A DNA stretch of 64,000 nt from Colocasia esculenta (taxonomy: Eukaryota; Streptophyta; Magnoliopsida; Alismatales; Araceae). The position numbers and the translations under genes were made by a program. How positions within the stretch are numbered: the first letter of the stretch is position 1; every line of letters starts with the position of its first letter. Positions 21,451 through 32,429 of this stretch are shown in pieces. The stretch spans positions 9,068,712-9,132,711 of the forward strand of contig CM024759.1 of assembly GCA_014218235.1 (NCBI GenBank), given 5' to 3'. Under the pieces are notes generated by a model. That model made no database searches, had not been told where the DNA came from, and saw nothing but the letters and a program-made list of their open reading frames with translations.

Positions 21451-23737
21451 TGTCATGTCTTGACGCAGAATATCAGGGCGTGAGCAGATAGATGTATATC
21501 AATCAGTTGAGTCGATCAGAGCAAGAACTTGATTATCAACAACATCTATTGCACAGTACTCAGAATTGAATGCTAAAATAGTCAACTAATGCTTTTATCG
21601 ATCTCAAATCACTAATGTCAACTACAACCGCTAATCAGAGCCAATGTAGGACCATCAATGACCAGTACAAGTACATTAACTTGCTAGAAATAAAGACTTT
21701 GCTATGACTCTAAGATAATTGGGATAACTTAAATGCTCATCACGCATTCACGCTTGCCCGTCCCTGTCTGAGTGTGTATCTTCATCAATCTCACCTGAAA
21801 ACCATATAAGAAAGTATGGTGAGCTTAAAGCTCAGTAGGAATTATATCCCTTTACTAGGGAAGTTTTTAAGTGATTAACATGTTTCAAGCAGAATAATCT
21901 AACATCAGGAGAGCAAAATTTAACAATAATTGATATTTGATAACCAGTATCAAGATAATAAGAGGGTATATGCATAGATGGTCATCTAACAAGAGAAATT
22001 GTATTGAGTACATGAGCAAGTGTAATATATTGTACAAGTACAACATTTAATCAAGTAGAATTTGGCCATAACACTGACATAACAACCATAAGGCTACCAG
22101 TAGAAGTCACACAATTATGAAATGATTATCATAGACTAATCAAGCAAGTCTAATATTTTGGTGTAATGCCAAACACCATGGTCATTCAAACTCTTGCAGG
22201 CACATGCACTTTTTGGATGCTCCTTCCGGGACCAGATGGGGCCCTATTAACGTCAAGTATTGGTCGTGGATACAATGTACTTTCTAGACGATCATTAATA
22301 GCCATGAGTTCCAAAGAATAGTTTAGAGTTTACAGTAAGTAATTTTAGGGGATTGCATAGTACAAGATTTGCAAAAATAGCTCCAAATATACTCTGAAAA
22401 GAAGAGAATTCATTAAGATTAATTAGTGGGAGAGTAAGAGTTTAAGGTTTAATAGCTTGACTGTCAAGTCTTTACTAAAAGTCGATTCCTTAAGACAGGA
22501 CAGAGTCAATTTGTAAAGCAAGTGAGAGTCGATTCTTTGATCTCAGAGTCGATTTATAACAGGAAAGAGTCGGTTTGTAAACAGATAAGAGTCAGTTCAT
22601 AATAACATACATAGTTGATTCTTAATAACCTAGGGAGTTGATTTTTAATAACTCAGGGAGTCGATTTTTAATAACTCAGGGAGTCGGTTCTTAATAACTT
22701 AGGGAGCCAATTTTTTAATAAACTGGGACTCGATTCTAACAGAAGCTAACCTATTCACAAGCAACTTCAAAGATTTTATTCTTGGATTCAAGGACAAAGA
22801 TTCATGAACAGAATTAAAGGAAGAAGAACAAGCATAGAATACGGAGATGGAGTTCAAGGCAACTCTGAACTATAACACGATAAGGCACATCCTTTCAACA
22901 ACATGAATCATGCATATTAGGACCTCATGAAGTAGTAATAACAATCTGAAATGAAGAACAAGATGCACATGGTTCTATGTGCACAGGGGTACCTATAGGA
23001 ATGATTATCTATGTTTTTGTCATGAGATCACCTATAGAAGAATTGATCATGTTCAGCCTGAGAGAATACCTACCTTTTGAGCGATTTAAGAAGTCTCGGG
23101 CTTAACTCCGAAGAACAACAGTCTCTAGGGCTTCGCCGCGATCCTTCTCTCTCTAGTCGGCATTTGTCACGTCCTGGAATCTCCCCAACAGTAGTAAGGG
23201 TCCTTCAAGAAGGAATTAAAGGGGTATTTACAGTGTTAGGGCTCTAGCATTCTCAATAGGAATCAAACTCCAAGAGTTGCGATTTTTGCCAGTTTCCTGT
23301 CCACATTGGAGCCTCCTTTCCCCTAATAGAACGACCCTCTCTTATTGGGTTATGGTTTTAAAAGTCCAAATTCGGCTCTTACCATACGTGTAGGATACCA
23401 ATCCGATTCCAACTTGAATCAAGGCCAATTTCCTTCTTTAACTCCTATTCTGATTAGGAGTTGTACAGAAATTTGAATCTCCCTTATTGGGCTAGAGTTT
23501 AGACTCCGTTAATGGCCCATTAATCTTGGGTTTAAGCTTATTTGGCCCAATTTAATATTGGGTGATTGGGTATTCCGAATTTAATTACTATATTATCTTT
23601 AATCCCTATTTAAGCCTTTCTTTGGCCCATTTACACACTCAAAATTCTAACTTTTATTAGTCTCTTTATTTGTTTATCCCCTTTTTATTCTTGCAAAATT
23701 TCATTTATCAATGATTTTAAAAATCTGGGTTGTTACA
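21451..23737. mobile_element. Solo LTR, about 2.29 kb, probably Ty3-gypsy
   Basis: The segment starts TGTCATGTCTTGACGC and ends GGGTTGTTACA. It is flanked by the 5-bp TSD ggttt (21446-21450 and 23738-23742). There is no coding sequence and no second LTR copy, as expected after recombination between the two LTRs of one element. The TGTCA...TGTTACA ends resemble plant chromovirus-type gypsy LTRs, but no internal domain is left to prove the family. It contains a 23-bp tandem repeat near 22614. Confidence 0.72.
22614..22728. repeat. 23-bp tandem repeat inside the solo LTR
   Basis: Five consecutive units of the form gtcgatttttaataactcaggga, with one to several changes each. More diverged units of the gagtcggttt type extend upstream to about 22485. 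Confidence 0.8.
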
Positions 23738-23742
23738 GGTTT

Positions 23743-25223
23743 TATATAGGGATTTTTGCTCATAAACCATTGTTACAACAAATATTGAAAATCTACCATC
23801 TTTGCTAAATATTGTTAAGAATATCACCGCTAAATCCCAAATGTTGCAAAATGTGACTGCAGTTAACTTATGTAAAAAAAAGGTGAATAGTTTTCCCAAA
23901 TTCCATTATTCACATTGGTTAATAAGCTTTTTGTCAGAAATAATGTTGGATAGAAATGTGGATAGGGTGGGCATTATGAGACTTATAGTCTTTACCATAG
24001 GCATTCTTGTCATTTTCCTTCATAGGTTGCTCTAAATCATGGTTAGCTAAATGCATGACAATGCTGCATAACATTGATGACATTGTTGCAACATTGGGGA
24101 TTTAGTAGTTAGATTTTTAACCATATTTTTGCAAAGGTGACAGATTTGCAGTATTTGTTATTTGTTATAACAATAGTTTATATTGCACAAAACCCTTTTA
24201 TGTAACTAAATGTACACAGATATATAAATAAATATATAAGTATATGTACATACATCATTATTATATAAGTATATATACACATATCATTGTGTTATGGTTT
24301 GCCATCTTATACCATATGGAATTGTCTCGGTCTTCTTACACCAGATCTTGGCCTTCTCATGCCACGAGACAGTGATCTGGTATGAGATTGTATGAGCTAT
24401 TAGTGCTTAGGAAAACCCTTTCAATTGAGCTGAATTGGCCTGATAGCGTATGGCACAGGGTGAGGTGATGCAAGATTCGTACCTTGTCCCATCTCAGGGG
24501 CAACCCAATATGATTCATTGTAGCAAGTTGGCAAACCTTGATATACATGAGTAGAGAGGGAGAGAGACGAGGGTTACATTGCCAGTGGTGATAAAATATG
24601 AACTCGTAGAGTAGGAGGCACAAGCGCTGTTCTTACTTTGCCCTTCGTGGCGATGGAACCCTCTATGCTGCAATCAACTGCCAGAGTTTTGGTCTGCTGA
24701 CTCCTCTGGCAGCTGAATAGTGATCATGTTGCTCAACTATTACAACAAACAGAAAAGGAGAACTGATAGATAAAGCATCTTGGGGTACCCAGTTTTCTAT
24801 CTGATTTCCAGATCTCAGTATTAAAAAAGAAAGGAAATGTCCACTTCTTGCGAAGAGCTCTTTTTGTTCTTTTCTTCACTTTACCATCTTGGTAAGGTCT
24901 TTTTTTTTGTTCCGTACAGGTGTTCTCAAACTACCTTCTTTTTGTTCCATACAGGTCCGTTGACCACCTTCAAAAAATAAAGGTAAAAGAAATTGATGCC
25001 AGAAGCATGGTGGTGAATACATTATGTTGTCCAATCGCAGAAGGTGCTCTGGATTTCTGGGGTCAGTGATGTGCCTCTGATGGGGAAGATCAAGCTCCCC
25101 ATCGCTTTCCTTTTCTTTTCCTTTAAGTCTTTCCCTCCCTCCCACCACGCTCTTACCCTATGAATTTGAGGGTGCTGAAGGTGCACAGCACAAAGGTACA
25201 TCTTCTGCCTTGCAAGCCTCAAT
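23743..25223. other. Gene-free DNA
   Basis: No supported gene. Upstream exons of the gene at 27412 could lie here, but I could not identify any with confidence. Confidence 0.4.
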
Positions 25224-25241
25224 ACTTGTAAGACGGGGATA

Positions 25242-25379
25242 AAGGGCGTACCCAGTGCACGAGGCTCCCGCCAGCGCGGGGTTTGAGGAAGGGATGATGT
25301 ACGCAGCCTTACCCCAGTAAATCGAGAGGCTGTTTCCGGATTCGAACCTGTGACCTCCAGGTCATGCAGGGGCAAGCTT
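25242..25379 (-). mobile_element. Au-type SINE
   Basis: Read on the minus strand it has a tRNA-like head with box B (ggttcgaatcc, 25338-25348), followed by the blocks ggaaacagcctctcg, gggtaaggctgcgtac, ccgcgctggcgggagcc and tcgtgcactgggtacgccc. These are the hallmark of the plant Au SINE family. The 18-bp flanks 25224-25241 and 25380-25397 are direct repeats with two mismatches. Confidence 0.85.
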
Positions 25380-25612
25380 ACCTGTAAGATGGGGATATCA
25401 GGTGTTATTGTTCGCATATAAATTGTAATTGATGGACAGCTTGAAGACATATGATAGACATGAATAAACTATGACGTGATCTCATGCCAATCACCCAATT
25501 AGAGTGACAAGATATTATGACATAAATTCACATGTGAATAATATGATAGTGCCTTTTTATCACCTCAAGTTCAAGATCCATGGACACAGATGATGACTAT
25601 GTTACCTACTGG

Positions 25613-27091
25613 CATAGAAGGCAGGATAGGATCGGACCTCTGAATCTGTCTGGGCCAATCCGGATCGGGATCGAATCGGCGGATCAGCTGATCCTTAGGA
25701 AATCTGGCCGATCCAGGATCGACCAGATTATTATTATTATTTATTACAAATGTTAGAAAAATCAAGAAAAATCAGAAAAAATCAGAAAAATAATAAATTC
25801 AAGAACTTCACATTTTTGTAATACTCACATACATATAGAGCAATGATAATTATGATAACATGAAAGTTGAAATGCCTTACATGAAATGAAGAAGTCTTGT
25901 TTTTGATTTAGATTATAGAAACTTATATTATAAGAAGAGCAATCTAAAATTGCCATCCATACCATGATGACACATCATCGTTTGATTGTCCATATGCTTC
26001 ATCAGTCTGCATAGCCTCAAAGCCGTAACCAAAGATGGAATTTACTAACTCGTGCATTCCTCTTTGAATCCCTCTTGGTGTATATGTTTGGCTAGAACTT
26101 TTCCCAGATTGTGAAGAAACTTTGCACCATATCCCTGCAGGTTTATATGAGCTTGTTGCTTCACTTGTATCTATATCAGGCCATGGTGTCCATCCTCTTT
26201 GTGGTCCAGGAGGGAAACTGCTAAGATTTAAGTATGGTAAAGTGGGAGGCTGAAATTGAAATTGAGGAGTATATGAAGATCCATATTCATAATGTGGTTC
26301 CCAATGTGGCCAATCATAGGCTGTCTGGCGTTGTTGGCCTTCATATCCACCTTGTCCTTCTCTATCTCCTTGATGTTCTATTTATGGCACATAACTTGTA
26401 GTAAGCCCCATACCAGTCAAAATCTTAGCGCAGTATATCCTGTGTCTCTATGAGTAGCTCCTGCTTCTGTGGCCCCAGTAGCAGCTCCATCATCATCATC
26501 ACCACCACCACAAGTGGCTTGTGTTGACTCATCACTACGAACTGGTCATCGTGCTACTCATGCAGGTGGCGCCTCCAACTCAGGTGAAAGTGTCTCATCA
26601 TCATTATCAGCAGCATCAGCTACCTGAATCAAAGCCCTCCTCTTTTTCTGCCTCATATATGTAAAATTTTCTTTTTGCGGCCGGTGATGGAGGAGAGGAG
26701 GGGGTCACGGGTCACTGGAAGAGAAGAAAGGGGGTGGGGGGTGCTGCGAAACCAGAAAATGGCCGATCCCCATTATAACCCAAGATCTGGCTCAAATTGG
26801 GTCGGATCGGTGGAAATCGGATCCGGATTGGCCTTAATCGGCCGATCCAATCAGATACCAACTCGATCTGGCGGCTGATTCAGGCCGGGTTCATTTAAAT
26901 TTGAATTTTTTGTGCCGGAATCACCTATCAGGCCAATTCGGGCTGCATTCATTTGAATTTGAATTTTTTGTGCCACAATCGACCAATCTCGATTTGGATC
27001 AGCCGATCTTGACCGATTCGGCCCGATTCTGGCTGATCCAGTTAGGATTCTCTTAAAGTGAGGGGGTTACCCCCCAGGATTGGCTTCCATG
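25613..27091 (-). mobile_element. Internally deleted hAT element, family A (1479 bp, Ds-like)
   Basis: The termini catagaaggcaggatagg and, on the minus strand, catggaagccaatcct carry a perfect TSD cctactgg (25605-25612 and 27092-27099). The left 1.06 kb corresponds to the left end and last transposase exon of the inner hAT (9227-10300). It then jumps at about 26672 to leader and right-end subterminal sequence, so the catalytic exons are missing. It lies about 320 bp upstream of the first recognised exon of the host gene at 27412. Confidence 0.88.
25944..26670 (-). pseudogene. hAT transposase C-terminal tail remnant
   Basis: The reverse frame contains the acidic DDDDGAATGATEAG-like run (26480-26500), the GGYEGQQRQTAYDWP-like G/Q-rich block, PYLNLSSFPPG, the TPRGIQRGMHELVNSIFGYGF block and ends SSWYGWQF at the stop 25944-25946. 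It is collinear with the last exon of the inner hAT. A stop in place of a Glu/Gly-rich residue near 26383 and the missing upstream exons make it non-functional. Confidence 0.8.
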
Positions 27092-27411
27092 CCTACTGGA
27101 GCCTTGTTGAATTGATCGTCAAAACGAAAGGTCCTGTCTCTGGAATGTGCAATTGAGGCAGTTCATGAAGAAATGATAGGAAGTAATACATCCAAATTCA
27201 AGAATCATACACAATTTTCTGTATTGAAGTCACGGATTGCATCTGCATGAAGTGGGATCATCTGTATATCCTCTGTCCAGCTTGAGTGACATAATCTTGT
27301 TTCCCAAGTTGTCTTTTGAACGCTGAAAACTCTCATTAAGTGAATGTTATTTATTATATTTAATGACGTGTCAGATATATGTTGTCCTGATGTTTTTTAT
27401 TTTTTATACAG

Positions 27412-29526
27412 CTAGGTCTGCGCTCAATCTGGACAGGGGTATGGATCATGATGGACTTCCTCTTGCCATTACAGCTGCTGATGCAGTTGGACCTAACGGT
27501 GTCCCACCATGGAGTTGGAGAGATGCCAATGGAAATGGTAAGGGAATTCTCCACTTGGCAGAGAAGGCTTTGTAGCAGTCTCAGTTAATTGCTGTAAGAT
27601 ATTATCTGTAGCCATTCAGTTCTTAGGGTTTTCATAAAGTTGTTGCATTCCATTAACATTCTAGATACTGGAAATGAATAGATGGACATGTCAATGTAGC
27701 TTCACATATAAGCCATGCAGCTGCATTTGATCTTATCTTTTGTTTATGGAAAATAGGTGGAGATAATAATGCTTCTTATAGTGGAAGAGTCATTTTTGTC
27801 AAATGGGGAGACTACACGAGGAAGATAGGTATTGATGGTACTGCAGATGCAATCAAGGAGGCTATTAAGTCGGCATTTGGACTGAGAACAAGAAGGGCAT
27901 TTTGGCTGGAGGATGAAGATGAGGTTATTCGCAGTCTTGACAGGGAGATGCCACTGGGGACATACACTCTTCACCTTGATGAAGGTATTTACTAAAAGGT
28001 TTCAGTGTAAGCATGGTGACAACCATAGAATGTGCTTTGCCTTTTGCATAACTTTCTAGTACTCCATTTTATCTCACTTGGCCTTCATTTATGTCATTGA
28101 AATCTGAATATTAGAGGAAAGATTCATTGGCACATGATGGCAAAGGATCCCTCCTGAATATTATGGTATTTCCTCCAAATCTTCTTGCGCTCCTTTATTG
28201 AGGAGTCTGTCATTCTTTTTGCTATGTCCCAAGGATCTATGCTTGGGAAAACTTTGATGTCAGGTATTTGTAATGCTTCATACTTACTAGGAAGCATGCA
28301 TACCTTTGACATCTGAATCGCATGTTGGTGGGGTATATGCATGATGGTTGAGCATGTGTTTTGTTAGAGGAAAGTGGTAGGTAGCAATTATAAACCTTGT
28401 TTGAATTTTGAAGATAGGATTTTTCATCTTTATTTCCTTTTCTTTGAGTTCTTTTCTTTTGGGATTTTTGCATATAGATCATTGTTGGAATACTGGTTTT
28501 TGCAAAAATAACCCTCTCACATGCCTAATTTCAGAAATGCACCTCTTACATGTGTATAACCTCTCTATGTAAAAAATGTGGAAGCAAACTATTGTTAGAC
28601 AGCACACAAGCCATATAAAAATGAACCTACTTAATTTAAGACCCAAGTACTCAAGTTGTTACTTATGTCTGAGCTAGTTAGTGCAAAATAGCCTACTACA
28701 TAGATGCAAAAGTGAGCATATTGCATAGCAGAAGTGCAGAGATACCCCTCCTTGTATTCACTGTCCTGTTTTTTTTTTTTTGGCGGCAGCTCATTGCAAG
28801 GGAATCTTTGAACATGTTTGTGTAGCAAGATTATTTTAATTCTTATGTATATAAGAGTGACATTCATGCAATTGTGCATATAAGAGGATTAACTTTGCAA
28901 ACATTATGTAGAAATTACAGGTTTGCCACTCCTACATTTACATTGACAAAAAAATTGAAAATGGTGAGAGCATGAAAAGGATGACAGCCTGATCTTTTAG
29001 CAATGTTTAGACAAAAGGCGGTGGTGCAAAAAAACCATTTTCTTGTTTATTTTCACTCTGTTAACATGAATGATTTATGCTCATGCAAAAGCATGAGTGG
29101 TAATATTTTTCAATTTACCAATGGCTTATATGTGAACACCACTTATTACTGGGTTGGGGTTTAGAAGCAGGTAGCTTCTGGTGTTGGCACAAGCTGGAGT
29201 TAGGGCCCGGATTACCTTCTTATTTTGGAAAATGGGAAAATTGATTATGTGCAGAATTAGGAAAAAACCCTTTTGAGCTGGAATGATCACACAATGTTTT
29301 GACTTCTTCAGGGTTGAGAATAAAAGTGTGCATCTATGATGGAACTGACCGATTGCAAGTCCATACGGAGGAAAAAACATTATACACTGAAGATGACTTC
29401 CGAGAATTTCTCGGTCGCCGCGGTTGGACCAGTCTCAGGGAGTTTGACGGTTTCAGAACAGTTGATAGTTTGAATGAGCTTCGTCCTGATGCTGTGTATG
29501 AAGGTGTAAGATTACTGGGTGAATAA
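27412..29526 (+). CDS. Conserved-looking plant gene of unknown function, three 3'-terminal exons
   Basis: The exons are 27412-27537, 27757-27984 and 29312-29526 (stop TAA). All three junctions keep the frame: donors GTAAGG and GTATTT, acceptors aaatag and cttcag, and every intron is phase 1. The peptide (about 188 residues) starts RSALNLDRGMDHDGLPLA and has PPWSWRDANGNG. A compact mixed block follows with VIFVKWGDYTRKIGIDG, IKSAFGLRTRRAFWLEDED and LDREMPLGTYTLHLDEG. It ends RIKVCIYDGTDRLQVHTEE ... REFLGRRGWTSLREFDGF. The short beta-like stretches with central helix-like segments could be a ubiquitin-like or PB1-like fold, but that is a guess. No signal peptide or membrane segment is visible in this part. 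Upstream exons and the true start were not found; the ATG within exon 1 (27450) is possible. It is not recognised as a named family. Confidence 0.75.
27538..27756 (+). other. Intron, phase 1, of the unknown host gene
   Basis: Donor GTAAGG, acceptor aaatag. The junction G/GT codes for glycine, and the 219-bp intron is AT-rich. Confidence 0.7.
27985..29311 (+). other. Intron, phase 1, of the unknown host gene
   Basis: Donor GTATTT, acceptor cttcag; 1327 bp. The junction G/GG codes for glycine. There is no coding content. A poly-T run lies at about 28770. Confidence 0.68.
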
Positions 29527-31264
29527 AAGTGACTTGGCAGAACAGGATTTAAGATCACCTAGATTTGGTGTTTGTGAATGTCTGTACCATTCTCGATGCA
29601 GCTATTATATATACCTGGCAATTTTTCCTTGTGGGCATATGACAAGTTATGCCAAATTTTGTACAGTAAGTAGGTAGCGCCAGAGGAGATATGCACTTAG
29701 AAGAATCTAATCTATGTTACAGGGTTTGAGGCTTCTAGTTTCCTTTGTCTGTTTCGTGCTTGTAAATATTTTGAAATTTCTGTTCACAGGCAAAAGACTT
29801 TGCTGTTGATTTTGTAGCTCTTTGTGTTCTTTGGTAAAGAGTACAGATGGTGCCAAGTACATGGCATCTGTACAATTATGTTTGTCATTTGTTAATCATG
29901 TTGTCTCACACTTTCACTCAACTTACATTCTTCTAAGGTAGTCATGTTGATTTTTCATATGATTCCATGTCAGGTCCATGTTGTACTTTTTTTCCATTCA
30001 TTTAGCACCCTTTCCCATTATCCTTTTCTCATAATATCTATACTCCCAACTTTGACCACGCCTTTCTATCAGGGTCTCCAACTAATCCTAGCAACATTCT
30101 TCACATTTCTAGGACTCTGCAAATCGGACATCACTACTACATTGAAAGCTTGCAAAAGATAAGCACACCAAGTGAATGGTCATCATCGTAGTTGCAAGTG
30201 ATTATGATATGTATAATATTTGTTATGCATTTATATGTACAGTAAGTGATGATTATGTGTAGAATAAGTGAAGAAGTGGTAAGTATATTTTTATATGATT
30301 GATCTATACACAGATGACAAAATATGGGATAAAACATGCTTTTATATAAAAAGCTATGTTCATCATCATATGTTGGCTCATTTCTTATCACATTAATTTG
30401 CATCAATTATATGGATGGTATTCACGGTAAGCTTGCCTTCTGTGTGACTTTGGAGGCTACGGGTTCGAATCATCAACCCTTCCCCAGATCTTGTATTGGC
30501 GGGAGCCTCGTGCACTGGTGTTTTCACTCCACGTAGAGAATTAGGATTTCCTTCCGAGAAGTGGGTCCACTTAAGTTATATTCAGACATTTTTTCCTTTT
30601 ATGTGATTATTTTATCAGAGGATTAAGGTTTTATGTATTAGATCTTTCTTCACTGATCAGGATCGATGTGAATTTGAATCCGAACACATCTGTCGGGATT
30701 CGATTTATCTCTAATATATTGCTGTGACGTTTGCATTTTCATGTAGGAAACATCTTGTTTGTTTTAGAAATGAGACAATTACAACTCTCCCTTTTGATGG
30801 GGGTTTAATTGTAATTTTTCTTTTGCATAAAGATCTATTTGCAATATATACTTGGATATGTATGCAATTGCATATAACCTTTGGGTTCACCTGTAATTTT
30901 CCAAAAAAAAATATGTGTCCCTCATTAACAATAACCAGAAATGGCCAGAATAAACATATATTGACACTTTCTCTTCATTTCATTCAAGAGAAAAGCATGC
31001 TCTACAAAGGTATTTGAGTATCCTTTTAAATAAAGATCTCCCAAGGGTGGGTCTTTTTTTTTTACAAAAAAGGGCATGAATAAATAATTCATTAATTCAT
31101 TTATAGGAGACCTGCAAATTCCTTCTCTTCCTTCTTTTAAGAAACCGCAGCAAGGTCCTCCTCTTCTTCCTTGCTGCTGCTCTTCCTTGCTTGCCTGGAG
31201 GCGACGTCTTCAAGCTGAGGATCTTCTCCGCTGGTGCTGCTGGTCTTCTTCGAGAGCCGAAACT
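29527..31264. other. 3' flank and intergenic DNA
   Basis: An AATAAA hexamer overlaps the stop of the upstream gene (29522-29527), and the T-rich 3' flank probably carries its poly(A) site. No further gene is seen apart from a degenerate Au-type SINE at about 30426-30535. Confidence 0.45.
30426..30535 (+). mobile_element. Degenerate Au-type SINE
   Basis: It has the order ggtaagcttgcc, gacttt.gaggctac, box-B-like gggttcgaatc, then ggcgggagcctcgtgcactgg. Compared with 25242-25379 it lacks the middle block (gcctctcg...gctgcgtac). Confidence 0.7.
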
Positions 31265-31793
31265 GTTCATGATTTGGTTTGGTTTGATTTATAAGAGATT
31301 TTTAGAAACTAAACCAAACCAAATTCGAACTCAACCAAAACCAAACTTAACCGAAGTCTTTGAAATCAAATTAAATCAAATTAAATTAAATTCGGTTTAA
31401 CTTGAAAATAAATAGACTTTTAGATTCTCTTAATCTTAAATAAGATTTTAATCATTTGTTTATCTAATAAATCACTATCAAATAATATTTGAAATAAAGT
31501 ATTAAATGTTGATGATCATATTAACCTCCATAATATGTATTTTTATGTAAATATATTGAAAAAATTTGATAGATATATATATATATATATAACTTAAAAT
31601 TTATTATTGTAATTCGGTTTAATCGGTTTGGTTTGATTTCTAGAGATTAGAAACCGAACCAAACCAATTTTTCTTTTTCGATTTGGTTTGGAACCAAATC
31701 AATTTTTTTTCATGTTCAAACTGAATCAAACCAAACCAAATTACTCGGTTCGGTTTGATTTTTCGATTTGAACCGAATAATGAACACCCCTAC
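31265..31793. mobile_element. Degenerate foldback/hAT-like non-autonomous element
   Basis: Inverted blocks of the type tcggtttggtttgattt/aaatcaaaccaaaccga recur at both ends and twice inside. The right end reads ccgaataatgaacacccctac, the same terminus as the repeat at about 6415-6692. An (AT)n tract lies at about 31570-31590. No reliable TSD was found. Confidence 0.5.
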
Positions 31794-32268
31794 GCAACGC
31801 GCCGGGTGCCCGCTTCAAGTTGGCTGCCCCCCCCCCCCCTCTTTTTTTTTTTTTTGTAGGGGTAGCAGAAGCAAAACCCGGAGGAGCTCCTCTCCCCATT
31901 TAAATTAAATAAACCCTTGCTCAGTGCTCTCCATTTTTTGTGTGTGTGTGTAGTTTTCGTGTCTTCTCCACGTGCGAGAGGCCGGGGTTCTTAGACTTTT
32001 TTTGCTAGACTCCGCTGCGTTGTCTTCACCTGTCCACGTGGTAACCATTTTGGTTACCTCAAATTGATGTATGGGGCATGGTTTAAACACTGCCCACAAG
32101 GTGTTTGACAGAATTTCTGTGTACTGATGTGTAAATCCCATGTTTGGCGGACTGCCCAGAGGGAAAAAAGAAGGGGGAGGGGGGTTAATCGTTAATGTGA
32201 TCCATATTTAACAGCTACAGTTTTGTACCGTCTTTTCGCTGTTAATTAATGGATTTAAACTCTATTCA
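31794..32268. other. Gene-free DNA
   Basis: Poly-C/poly-T tract at 31827-31855. No gene was seen. Confidence 0.4.
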
Positions 32269-32281
32269 ATGAATCACCAGA

Positions 32282-32416
32282 GAGAACCGCCTGTGGCGCG
32301 GTGGTCGCCCCCCCTGCCAAATGGAGGGGGGGAGACGGGAGGGCGCGGGTTCGATCCCGCGCCGTCTTCTCATTTCTCCCCATCCCCAACCAACCAGCTT
32401 ATCCATAAAAAAAAAA
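32282..32416 (+). mobile_element. tRNA-derived SINE (about 135 bp)
   Basis: A pol III promoter is visible: box A-like tggcgcggtgg at 32295-32305 and a perfect box B, ggttcgatccc, at 32348-32358. A pyrimidine-rich body and an A11 tail follow. The 13-bp TSD atgaatcaccaga is at 32269-32281 and 32417-32429. The tail and TSD show that this is a retroposed SINE and not a tRNA gene. Confidence 0.88.
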
Positions 32417-32429
32417 ATGAATCACCAGA

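Noticed and set aside
32293..32365. tRNA gene
   Set aside because: Box A/B-like motifs are present, but there is no cloverleaf; an A-tail and a 13-bp target duplication mark it as a SINE.
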